Assembly: GCA_016745215.1 (NCBI GenBank) | Contig: CP050890.1 | Coordinates: 2,232,001-2,296,000 of the forward strand | DNA from: Thiohalocapsa sp. PB-PSB1 | GTDB taxonomy: Bacteria > Pseudomonadota > Gammaproteobacteria > Chromatiales > Chromatiaceae | Direction of reading: 5' to 3' | Length of the DNA: 64,000 bases | Shown: positions 52,667-59,577 of the stretch, piece after piece | Layout of the letters: the number at the start of each line of letters is the position of its first letter | Position numbering within the stretch: position 1 is the first letter of the stretch | Program-made: the position numbers and the translations under genes | Notes under the pieces: generated by a model | The model's database searches: none | The model's input: only the letters and a program-made list of their open reading frames with translations | Told to the model about the DNA's origin: nothing

Positions 52667-52740
52667 TCAGAAAACAGCAGAAAACAGGGACAGCAGAAAA
52701 CAGAGCAGAAAACAGGGACAGACCACGTTTTTCTGCTAGA
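52667..52740. repeat. Stutter array G: GCAGAAAAC words plus a GTGGTCTGTCCC core
   Basis: CAGAAAAC occurs at 52668, 52678, 52694 and 52706, three of these preceded by G, two followed by AGGGACAG (half a core). The full inverted core GGGACAGACCAC is at about 52715-52726, and GTTTTTCTGC follows it. It replaces the 5' end of the DruA-like gene. Confidence 0.8.
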
Positions 52741-52786
52741 CTTGGTTCGGTGCTATGTTGCTATTGTCTTTGAGATCCTGTTATCC

Positions 52787-52853
52787 ATGCCTAGACGCGC
52801 ACGTATCATCGCCGCCGGCTACCCAATGCATGTAGAAAACGTGGTCTGTCCCC
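52787..52853 (+). pseudogene. RAYT start fragment ending in a GTGGTCTGTCCCC core
   Basis: ATG 52787 begins MPRRARIIAAGYPMHV, the RAYT N-terminus, and the coding similarity stops exactly where GTAGAAAAC-GTGGTCTGTCCCC (core 52841-52853) begins. This links the core motif directly to a RAYT gene start. Confidence 0.6.
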
Positions 52854-53270
52854 TTTTTCCGCACTGGCTGTTGGCCGCGCACCGCCGACGTACGGCTCAA
52901 CGAGCCCCACATCGCAAACGACACCTCGTCGGTGAACAGGATCACCGCACCCGTGGCTTTGGCCTGCTGCACAATGCGCGGCCACGTCTGTTCCACCCAC
53001 TGCCGACGCGCCTGCTTGTATTCCTCCTCGTCGCTGCGGTCGCTGATAAAACGTGCCTTCTGGTAACTCAGCCCCAGCTTCTCGAGCAACGTGCTCAGGT
53101 AGCGTGGGTTGTAGCTCACCCCGAAGCGTCGCCAGATCAGCTCCGCAATCATCGCCGTGTTCCATACCCCGCAGCTGAATCCATTCGCCTGCGGTCCTTT
53201 CTCCACCCAGTCGCGCACCTGCCGCTTCTGCTCCGGCGTCAGTTTCGACTTGCGTCCCCGCCCCAAAGAA
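52854..53270 (-). pseudogene. IS630-family transposase fragment
   Basis: The minus strand reads GRGRKSKLTPEQKRQVRDWV, LLEKLGLSYQKARFISDRSD and VILFTDEVSFAMWGSLSRTS, which is the helix-turn-helix and first DDE aspartate/glutamate region of IS630-type transposases. The 5' side is unrelated DNA after 53270. The 3' side ends at the core at 52841-52853, where the frame runs on by chance. About half the enzyme is missing. Confidence 0.7.
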
Positions 53271-53415
53271 ATAAAAAATAAAAAAAACACCCACTTTGAT
53301 TGCGTTGATTGCGATTGCGACCAACATTAGGCGCGCAATCACATTGCCCAACTGCTCGGCACCCGAGGCATGGGCAAGACCAAGGCATCCCGCAAACCAA
53401 TGATCTGTTGCCAAC

Positions 53416-53475
53416 AAATAAAGTGGGCAAATAAAGTGGGTGTCCTTTTTCTTCTTTGCCTTGTTAGCCGCTTTC
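53416..53475. repeat. Stutter array D joined to half an attC site
   Basis: AAATAAAGTGGG occurs twice, then the core GTGGGTGTCC at 53436-53445, then TTTTTCTTCTTTGCC. Bases 53456-53470 (CTTGTTAGCCGC) are the end of an attC-like site, on the minus strand reading GCGGCTAACAAG, just after the DUF2283 stop. The rest of that attC is replaced by the array. Confidence 0.65.
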
Positions 53476-53478
53476 TAG

Positions 53479-53748
53479 TTATGCGGCCTTGAGGGGCGCA
53501 AGGTCATCTTGGGAGATTGGGTGCGCTCCGATTTCGGTAAGAACTCGATTGAGGTCAGAGACTGTAACTATGGTAGGGGCTGCTATTTCAATCCCGATGG
53601 CTCTTCCATTCTTCTCGTAATCGATAATCATGCCCGGCTCTGCCTTAGTGGTTCGAACGCTCTTGTCTTCCGCTTTCCGTGGCAAGTACAAGTACGCAGC
53701 AAGTGGGCGACCGCACCGATAGGTTACCTCTAGATAGGGTTGTTTCAT
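53479..53748 (-). CDS. DUF2283-family protein, probable antitoxin
   Basis: 89 residues from ATG 53748 (MKQPYLEVTYRCGRPLAAYL), chosen because GGGGAG lies 8 bases upstream; an ATG 5 codons earlier is less likely. The DUF2283 pattern AEPGMIIDYEKNGRAIGIEI is clear. DUF2283 genes usually pair with DUF4258 toxins; here the DUF4258 gene ends 4 bases upstream. Second gene of a minus-strand cassette. Confidence 0.75.
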   Translation of the reverse strand: MKQPYLEVTYRCGRPLAAYLYLPRKAEDKSVRTTKAEPGMIIDYEKNGRAIGIEIAAPTIVTVSDLNRVLTEIGAHPISQDDLAPLKAA

Positions 53749-53752
53749 GTTG

Positions 53753-54016
53753 TCACTCCCCAACGGGATATGCAGTTATGACTACGAGTATCTCAATATC
53801 TATTTCCGGTTCTACGATAATTTCCCACGGGCCACGGTTGTGTCGAGTCTCTATGACCCACCTGCCGTCAACGATGTCAGTACGGTAGGCTCGGGCATGC
53901 TCAAGCATAGTCCGTAGATCAACTTCGTTGAAGCTTCGATCCTCCATCCGCTTGAGCAGGTGTGGGGTGAACTCAAGTTCCCATTCCCACCATTGGGGCC
54001 ACGATAACTCTTTCAG
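53753..54016 (-). CDS. DUF4258-like protein, probable toxin, apparently with CTG start
   Basis: The family start region WPQWWEWELEFTPHLLKRME and TMLEHARAYRTDIVDGRWVI plus RGPWEIIVEPEIDIEILVVI are intact. An ATG exists at 53947, but it lies 16 residues inside the conserved part. Upstream the frame is open to a TAA with no ATG, GTG or TTG; CTG at 54016-54014 lies 9 bases after AGGAGA. I therefore propose a CTG start giving 87 residues. The fold is a small RelE/BrnT-like type by family. First gene after an attC-like site. Confidence 0.65.
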   Translation of the reverse strand: MKELSWPQWWEWELEFTPHLLKRMEDRSFNEVDLRTMLEHARAYRTDIVDGRWVIETRHNRGPWEIIVEPEIDIEILVVITAYPVGE

Positions 54017-54055
54017 GGCTGCTTTCTCCTGTATCCGTTACGGCCTCTCTACTGC

Positions 54056-54158
54056 GGCTAACGGCCAAGCTCAAGCGCCCGCTACCGCGACGCTAAGGCT
54101 TTAATTCAACTCCGAACTCGACCCGCGGTAGCGGGTCGCTTGGAGGGCGTTGTTAGGT
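54056..54158 (-). other. attC-like recombination site 5
   Basis: On the minus strand it begins ACCTAACAACGCCCTCCAAG and ends GGCCGTTAGCC, with inner arms CGACCCGCTACCGCG and CGCGGTAGCGGGCGCTTG. This is the classic attC pattern, R'' first on the minus strand, agreeing with the minus-strand cassette that follows. Confidence 0.85.
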
Positions 54159-55199
54159 GGAATCGCTCGATATTGCAAGGGAATGGTATCGTATCACGTG
54201 CTGTCGCGGGTACCGCGTGAGCCAAGAGTTCTTGATCCAGCTAGCCATGCGAATGAAAGCAGATAAACGCTCACGCCTAGGAGGGTTGCCAGGGCAAACG
54301 CATCTAAAAATATTTAGAAAACAATGTGTTATGATGGCGAAAATTGAAGATCATATGATTTAATAGAGGGTTATTAAAATGGGAATGATCAGACCTATAA
54401 ATGAAGAGGAAAAAGATACGACAATCGCCGGTCATTTTTCCGATCTGAACGACCCCCGTATCGACAGGACAAAAAGGCATAAGCTGGCTGATATCATAAC
54501 GATAGCGATTTGTTCGACGTTATGTATGGGAGAGAGCTGGGATGCGATGGAGGAGTTTGGTCAAACCCATGAACAGTGGTTACGGAAGTTTTTGGAATTG
54601 CCCAATGGGATTCCCTCGCATGACACGTTCAATCGTGTATTTGCCCGTATTGACCCCGATCAATTCCGAACCTGTTTCATCTCCTGGGTGAAGTCGATAG
54701 AGCCGAAGTTTGATGGGGATATTATACCGATCGATGGGAAAACGGTGCGCAGATCGCATGATAGAGCTAATGGAAATAAGGCAATTCACATGGTGAGTGC
54801 GTGGGCTTGTCACTCATCGCTCGTATTGGGTCAACTCAAGACCGAAGAAAAATCAAATGAAATTACAGCGATACCAAAATTGTTGGATTTACTGGAGATC
54901 AAAGGCTGTGTAGTCAGTATCGACGCGATGGGATGCCAAAAGAAGATTGCGGAGAAAATTGTTGAAAAACAAGCAGATTGGGTATTTTCTTTGAAAGGAA
55001 ACCAGAGCACTTTTCATCAAGATGTCATCGCTTGGTTCGAATCGGTCGATCTCGACCAATGCTGCCGGGATGCGAGTGTTTTTCTTGAAAAGAAAGAGAA
55101 AAAACATGGTCGCCTGGAGAAGCATCGGTATTATTATTTCACTGATCATTCCTTAGGGCATTACGCCGAACAATGGAAAGGTTTCCGGGGTATCGGGAT

Positions 55200-56671
55200 G
55201 GCTCTCCTGGATTTTGTGGGAACCAATAAATATTTTAAAAACAACCACTTAGTCTCATTTTTTCGTACACATTAAGATTAAAATGTGGTTGAGCACAAAG
55301 TCTGTAACTCATTGATTTATAATGTATCGACCCCGAACCGGTCATATCCGTTGAGATCCAGGAATACCCTTTGATAGAGGTGCCCGAGGTTGGTGATGCC
55401 ATAGCAGCGGCGTTTGATGACTTTGATCTTATTATTTAATCCCTCGACAAAGCCGCTGGTATGTCGACCAATAAAATAATTGGTCACTTCCTCAAAATGC
55501 GTATTCAGCGTACCGAGGAAGCTATCAAAGCAACTGAGCTTGCGGTTGGTGACACGTTCCATCCAGCCACGCAGTTTGCGCTTACCCTGACCTTTTGATA
55601 GGCGGCTTTCATAGATGGCAGTGAGTGATTCGCAAGCCTCATAGGCTTCTTGTAATTTTGGTGAATAGCGAAAGAGCCGATTCAGCATGCGTCGCTCATC
55701 GGCATTCAGATCGGCGCGACGCTGACGCAGCAGCCAATGCACGTTCTTGAACGACTTGCGCTCTTCTTTGGAGAGTATATGGCACAGCCGTTTCCATTCG
55801 CTTTTGCGCAGGTTTTCCAGTCCATTTCGGTACAGCTTGGCAACATGGAATCGATCCGCGCAAATGTGTATGCGCTTGCCGAACACGGCTTTAGCGGCAC
55901 CGATGAAGCCTTGATAAAGATCTGAGCACACACTCTGGACGGTATTTCGCAAGCGCTTGGGAATGCTGAGAAAAAACTCCTGTACGCTGGCCTTGGTGCG
56001 GTCGCCGAGCAGGCCGATGACATGCAATGTCTCGTTAATGTAAGCGCTGACAACGACGACAAAATCACGATGACCTTTTTTCAACGCAATCTCATCAATG
56101 CCAATGACCTCCAAGCGTTCAATTGCGTTCCAATCGACATCACAGGCTATGTTTCGATCCAAAATACCCTGCAGTGCGTCGACACCAATGGCATGCTTAC
56201 GACTAACATCCTCGAGCGTACTGTTGATCAACTCCAGTAGCATCTGCTGTTCGAACGCTTTTGTCACCCGGGAGCGCTGCGTGTACCATGACAGCGTTTG
56301 GCTCGTTGTTGGACGCCCTTCGCAGAAAGGGCATTGATAACGTTTCGGCCTCAAAACAAGAACAACTCTATAATCCCCGAATGGCAAATGGCGTAACTCA
56401 AGTTCTCGACCATGGCCATACTCATGATCGATTGGCCGACCACAGCGATGACAGTTCGTACCCTCCAGGGTGCTATGCACATAGACTTTAAGTGTCTTGC
56501 GCTCGCCGAGCACCACGCGATCAACGGCGATATCAGGAAGATTTAAAAGTGTCTGAAGGGTCTCTTTATCAAATGTCATTATCAACAACGTCCAGATGGG
56601 GTTTCAGTGACAGGCGGTTCTCAAGTTGTTGATTTACATGATACAACAGTCCCACGAGATCCGGAAGAGCC
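55200..56671 (-). mobile_element. Complete ISL3-family insertion sequence with 8-bp target duplication
   Basis: Ends GGCTCTCCTGGATTTTGTGG (55200) and, inverted, GGCTCTTCCGGATCTCGTGG (56671). Flanks are both ATCGGGAT (55192-55199 and 56672-56679), the 8-bp duplication typical of ISL3. Length 1472 bp, one transposase gene. The ISAs1 reading frame continues perfectly across the duplication, showing the insertion order. Confidence 0.95.
55317..56588 (-). CDS. ISL3-family transposase
   Basis: 423 residues, the usual length: an N-terminal zinc finger (TNCHRCGRPIDHEYGHGREL with CPFCEGR later), a helix-turn-helix and the DDE domain with IGIDEIALKKGHRDFVVVVS, VCSDLYQGFIGAAKAVFGKR and GFVEGLNNKIKVIKRRCYGI (catalytic D, D, E). 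The frame is intact, so the element may still move. A near-identical 3' end lies at 8021-8258. Confidence 0.95.
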   Translation of the reverse strand: MLIMTFDKETLQTLLNLPDIAVDRVVLGERKTLKVYVHSTLEGTNCHRCGRPIDHEYGHGRELELRHLPFGDYRVVLVLRPKRYQCPFCEGRPTTSQTLSWYTQRSRVTKAFEQQMLLELINSTLEDVSRKHAIGVDALQGILDRNIACDVDWNAIERLEVIGIDEIALKKGHRDFVVVVSAYINETLHVIGLLGDRTKASVQEFFLSIPKRLRNTVQSVCSDLYQGFIGAAKAVFGKRIHICADRFHVAKLYRNGLENLRKSEWKRLCHILSKEERKSFKNVHWLLRQRRADLNADERRMLNRLFRYSPKLQEAYEACESLTAIYESRLSKGQGKRKLRGWMERVTNRKLSCFDSFLGTLNTHFEEVTNYFIGRHTSGFVEGLNNKIKVIKRRCYGITNLGHLYQRVFLDLNGYDRFGVDTL

Positions 56672-57047
56672 ATCGGGATGGTAGAGTCGATTCGAGATGA
56701 TGGAAAAAAAGTAACCACGGACCGGCGCTATTTCATTGCCAGCCTGTCAGGCGATGTTAAACGATTTGCCCAAGCGGTTCGCTCTCATTGGGGAATTGAG
56801 AATTCACTGCATTGGGTTTTGGATGTGTCCTTTTCCGAAGATGCCAATCGAACGCGAAAAGGTCATGCACCTGAAAACTATGCCATCCTACGACATATTG
56901 CACTCAATATTCTCAGGAAAGATACGACCTCAAAGAAAAGCATTAAATTAAAGCGACTCCGTGCCGGCTGGGATACGGATTATCTTGAGCAGTTACTTGA
57001 TGTCCTACAAGCGGCCTAAAATGGGAAATTTAGATGCGTTTGCCCTG

Positions 57048-57320
57048 CTATGCAGCTTGTTCCGGAAGAGGGAGTTGGAATCGTTCGGCGACTACACCCT
57101 CAACAGTTAGGTCCTCGTCAAGTTCTTCACATCGAAGAGCATAGCCGTTTAACTCAACGCTCACTTGTTTCAGCTTCTCCTCGGGGGCTGCTCTTAGAAT
57201 TTTAAAGCGATCCGCCGGGAAGCCAACGATACGTTCATCTGTGAGTTCGAGGTAGATCATTCGGCCCTCGGCCCAAGCGCGTAGGGCGCATGGCTCATTT
57301 TCAATCGCCATGGTACTCAT
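57048..57320 (-). CDS. DUF2442-family protein
   Basis: 90 residues from ATG 57320, 8 bases after GGAGAA; the frame extends further left without family similarity. ELTDERIVGFPADRFKILRA is the DUF2442 signature. DUF2442 and DUF4160 genes commonly form an adjacent pair of toxin-antitoxin type; here the DUF4160 gene is just upstream but cut by a stutter hairpin. The stop touches the ISAs1 end. Confidence 0.75.
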   Translation of the reverse strand: MSTMAIENEPCALRAWAEGRMIYLELTDERIVGFPADRFKILRAAPEEKLKQVSVELNGYALRCEELDEDLTVEGVVAERFQLPLPEQAA

Positions 57321-57444
57321 TGAATTTCTCCAGAAGAAACTGTTGATTTTCGCAGACGATTCTTTCGATTTACCTGATCCTATGCGAGGGCACACCTCTA
57401 TTTCGTGCTAGTGCCTCGGTGCAGATGTTCCAAGACAGTCTCCG

Positions 57445-57531
57445 GTCGTTATCGTTGTCGTTGTCGTTGTCATAATCGTCTTAGCCGAATGCTCGATAAC
57501 GACTACGATTACGACAACGACAACGACAACG
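57445..57531. repeat. Stutter array I: inverted GTCGTT arrays forming a hairpin
   Basis: GTCGTTATCGTTGTCGTTGT (57445 on) and its inverted counterpart ACGACAACGACAACGACAAC (57511 on) flank a 15-base centre, together about 87 bases able to fold into one hairpin. The words GTCGTT/GTCATAATC iterate unevenly. It replaces the 3' part of the DUF4160 gene. No GTGTCC core was found here. Confidence 0.75.
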
Positions 57532-57690
57532 AACCGCCTCGGGATTTCTGTACCGCTCCACTAGCGATATCGGTGACAACCAGAACTTACACTCGCCCTC
57601 AGCGCTGCGAATATGAATATGGGCAGGCTCCGTGCCTTCGTCAGAGTAAAAGTGAAATCTCAAGCCTCTGATTCTTAGACCAGTGGGCAT
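57481..57690 (-). pseudogene. DUF4160-family protein with array-derived C-terminus
   Basis: MPTGLRIRGLRFHFYSDEGT and EPAHIHIRSAEGECKFWLSP are the DUF4160 core; after about residue 53 the frame runs through the GTCGTT array (RCRCRCRNRSRY), which is not family sequence. The intact family is about 80-90 residues. It follows an attC-like site and precedes the DUF2442 gene, so it is one broken cassette pair. Confidence 0.7.
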
Positions 57691-57713
57691 GTCAATTTCT
57701 GTCTAGAGCCGAA

Positions 57714-57795
57714 CGTTAACCGCAGCCCGCGCCAAACCGCGGCCACGCGCGCAGCGCCGGCCGCAGTTTGGCGCGGGCTGGCGGTCTCGTTGGGC
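57714..57795 (-). other. attC-like recombination site 6
   Basis: On the minus strand it begins GCCCAACGAGACCGCCAGCC and ends GCGGTTAACG; arms CCAGCCCGCGCCAAACTGCG and CGGTTTGGCGCGGGCTG pair almost perfectly. It lies 4 bases after the hicB stop, which is where the attC of the hicAB cassette should be. Confidence 0.85.
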
Positions 57796-57798
57796 AAT

Positions 57799-58026
57799 TT
57801 ACACTGCGACCTCAACTATCTCAGAGGAGCTATGCGGGTCGGGAATCGGTTCTCCGCGTGCCTTCAAATCTTCAAGATGCAGCTCAATGGCTTCTGCAAT
57901 GAGTTGGAGTGCTTCGGTCTTCGTGTCGGCGGCGGCAATGCATCCTGGGAGGTCCGGCACATAGGCGCCGACACTTGTAGCGCTTTGCTCAAGGATGACG
58001 GTGTATCGCACGTAGAGATACCTCAT
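57799..58026 (-). CDS. hicB: HicB antitoxin
   Basis: 75 residues from ATG 58026, overlapping the hicA stop by 4 bases. MRYLYVRYTVILEQSATSVG, YVPDLPGCIAAADTKTEALQ and EAIELHLEDLKARGEPIPDP are the HicB RNase-H-like core; no C-terminal DNA-binding domain. It neutralises HicA. The pair sits between an attC-like site and the next cassette gene. Confidence 0.9.
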   Translation of the reverse strand: MRYLYVRYTVILEQSATSVGAYVPDLPGCIAAADTKTEALQLIAEAIELHLEDLKARGEPIPDPHSSSEIVEVAV

Positions 58027-58211
58027 TCGGTCAGGCCGGCTTGTTTGAGAGCATTTTTCAGCGTTCCTGGTGGAATGTCTACGCTGGACTTTCCGGCTAC
58101 GGTTATAGTGCCGGGCTTTGTTGGATGGTGAAACTGCCTGTGGCTTCCGCGAGTCCGGACCAAAAACCATCCGTTGTCCTCTATAAGTTTAATCAGCTCT
58201 CTGACTTTCAC
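58023..58211 (-). CDS. hicA: HicA toxin (mRNA interferase)
   Basis: 62 residues, double-stranded-RNA-binding-like fold: VRELIKLIEDNGWFLVRTRG, catalytic His in GSHRQFHHP, and KSSVDIPPGTLKNALKQAGL. It degrades mRNA when released from HicB. First gene of the hicAB cassette. Intact. Confidence 0.92.
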   Translation of the reverse strand: MKVRELIKLIEDNGWFLVRTRGSHRQFHHPTKPGTITVAGKSSVDIPPGTLKNALKQAGLTE

Positions 58212-58350
58212 GAAACTCTCGGTTCAGGTCTCGATTTCAGGAAGCCTGGCAACTGCTGTGATCGGCTGCTGTTAAGGACACCCTGCCCAACGATAAAATC
58301 AGCGGTGCGAGGTACGAGCATCCGCTGGATTTTTTTGTTATGCAACAAAT

Positions 58351-58656
58351 TTACCAGGATTCCTTAATGCCCCTGACTCTGTCAACAAATGTTTCTATAG
58401 CAATTTCTTCTGATCCGAAACGCTCACGAAACCTTTCGGATATTCTTTGTACCCATCGTTTTTCATATTTTGGGTTCATGCCTTCAGCGGATATCACTTT
58501 ATTTGCAAACTCAACCGCATTGAACCTTTCCAATTGACTAATTTCCTCAGCATCTCTTGGAGGGATGCAAAAACCCCAATTCACGCATAAGTCGTAAAGT
58601 AAGTAATTTAATTCACGCTCCATTGGTGGTGTATTATTGTCTTGCTTAAATCCCAA
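58351..58656 (-). CDS. Unknown AT-rich cassette protein, about 101 aa
   Basis: A frame with many Glu, Lys, Arg and aromatic residues (NYLLYDLCVNWGFCIPPRDA, RWVQRISERFRERFGSEEIA). I set the start at TTG 58656, 6 bases after AAGGAG; ATG 58623 lacks a ribosome site, and the open frame further right (to 58782) lies in the duplicated attI-like segment. Not recognised. It is the cassette nearest to attI-like segment 1, the position of the latest insertion in integrons. Confidence 0.55.
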   Translation of the reverse strand: MGFKQDNNTPPMERELNYLLYDLCVNWGFCIPPRDAEEISQLERFNAVEFANKVISAEGMNPKYEKRWVQRISERFRERFGSEEIAIETFVDRVRGIKESW

Positions 58657-58699
58657 ATACTTCTCCTTGAACTGTATAACAATTAGTATTAAGGCAAGA

Positions 58700-58887
58700 T
58701 CGCCCTGATAAGTAGATATCTCCCTTTTTTCAGGCACATTCGCAAGGTTTTCCCCCACCTGAGAACTTATCAAGGCATCCACGCCCTGATAATCTGATAT
58801 TACCCGGCTTTTCGGGCAACGTCATCCAAGTGTCTCGGAATGATGACGGAGGATGGAGACTTGGGCGGCCAACGGTTTTTAGACGAG
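58700..58887 (+). other. attI-like segment 1
   Basis: Bases from GCCCTGATAAGTAGATAT to the intI start match 60796-60984 at roughly 80-85 per cent by eye. Both hold two direct copies of a GCCCTGATAA-type word about 90 bases apart and CATTCGCAAGGTTT between them. Position directly upstream of an intI start, opposite to the cassettes, is that of attI with the integrase promoter. Confidence 0.6.
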
Positions 58888-59016
58888 GTGCGTACGGTGA
58901 TGCGCCGGCAGCATGATTCGATCCACACGGAACGCAGCTACTGCGATTGGATAACACAGTTCGTCAAGTTACACAGGGCAAGGCTTGAATCAGGTCTTGC
59001 ATTACAACTCGGATGA
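58888..59016 (+). pseudogene. intI: Integron integrase (intI) fragment 1
   Basis: The frame VRTVMRRQHDSIHTERSYCD then WITQFVKLH is the N-terminal DNA-binding domain start of IntI-type tyrosine recombinases. After FVKLH similarity stops and a chance stop follows at 59014. Only about 32 of some 320 codons remain. Confidence 0.7.
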
Positions 59017-59110
59017 CCACCTGAACCTATAGAAACGCGTGCATCCGCGTTATCGGTCGACGATAATGCGCCAAGTCAATCAGCCAGGGCGCCCGACATG
59101 AGCCACGACC

Positions 59111-59205
59111 AGAGAGAAAAGAGAGAAAAGGGGCCAGTCTCAATTTATAGCGCTTTTTCCGAAATTGAGCCTGGCCCCTTTTCCCCCTTTTTCCACTCAA
59201 CCGGG
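59111..59205. repeat. Stutter array K: inverted pair of CTGGCCCC cores
   Basis: GGGGCCAGTCTCAATTT and AAATTGAGCCTGGCCCC face each other about 20 bases apart. On the outer side of each lies an iterated word: GAGAGAAAA twice on the left, TTTTCCCCC/TTTTTCC on the right. The arrangement is like arrays F and G with a different core. Confidence 0.7.
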
Positions 59206-59279
59206 ACGGCCTCTTGATTTTGCTTGTACTGAGGCTCTGCCCCGGTATCTGGTCTCGAGTGCTCTGCCATCGGCGGACC

Positions 59280-59345
59280 TTTACGATCCGCAGGAGCCGC
59301 TCAGCGTAGGGGCCCGCTTGCGGGCGACCTGGCAAGCGATACCGG
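59280..59345. repeat. REP unit of the composite repeat, copy 3 (partial)
   Basis: GCGTAGGGGCCCGCTTGCGG and GCGACCTGGCAAGCGATACC correspond to the REP unit of the composites at 41216 and 51536. Only this module is present. Confidence 0.55.
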
Positions 59346-59363
59346 CGGATGCGGATGCGTTGC

Positions 59364-59478
59364 GGCGATTATCGGAGAGAACTATACCGAAGCGGCAATT
59401 CCCTCACAGTCGCTCCATGGGCGGGTTGCCGCAATAAGAAGGCGGACGAGAAAACAAGCCAGATGGCCTGTTATTGCC
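59364..59478. repeat. MITE-like palindromic repeat, copy 4 (shortened)
   Basis: GGCGATTATCGGAGAGAAC, CTCCATGGGCGGGTTGCCGC and AAGGCGGACGAGAAAACAAG match parts of copies 1-3, in the reverse order of arms. It has lost about 40 bases. Confidence 0.6.
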
Positions 59479-59487
59479 TCGAGCAAA

Positions 59488-59577
59488 GTGGGTGTCCTTT
59501 TTCTACTTATTTTTCTACTTCTTTTCTCTTTTCTACTTTTCCTTTTTCTACTTCTTTTTCTACTCTTTTTTCTGCAT
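59488..59577. repeat. Stutter array E: GTGGGTGTCC core with TTTTTCTAC words
   Basis: Core at 59488-59497, directly followed by TTTTTCTAC (59498) and again at about 59510, 59543 and 59554, with shorter TTTTCTAC or TTTTCTC versions between. It ends at the stop of the next minus-strand gene. Confidence 0.75.

Larger units (their letters stand above)
54379..57019 (+). pseudogene. ISAs1-family transposase split by ISL3
   Basis: The N-terminal part (54379-55199) has IAGHFSDLNDPRIDRTKRHK, IDGKTVRRSHDRANGNKAIH, VSIDAMGCQKKIAEKIVEK (DDE catalytic acids in IDGKT and IDAMG) and ends WKGFRGIGM. After the ISL3 element the same protein resumes at 56680 with VESIRDDGKKVTTDRRYFIA and AVRSHWGIENSLHWVLDVSF (catalytic Glu region) to the stop at 57019. 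Removing ISL3 and one target copy restores an uninterrupted gene of about 383 codons. Confidence 0.9.
54290..57047 (+). mobile_element. ISAs1-family insertion sequence, interrupted by an ISL3 element
   Basis: Outer inverted ends CAGGGCAAACGCATCTAAA (54290-54308) and its complement (57029-57047). Inside are the two parts of an ISAs1 DDE transposase, separated by the ISL3 element 55200-56671. No target duplication of the ISAs1 element is obvious. The right end stops exactly at the stop codon of the DUF2442 gene. Bases 54159-54289 to the left hold no recognised gene. Confidence 0.9.

Noticed and set aside
59498..59577. Simple T-rich microsatellite
   Set aside because: The unit TTTTTCTAC starts right at a GTGGGTGTCC core, the same arrangement as at four other loci, so I class it as a stutter array.
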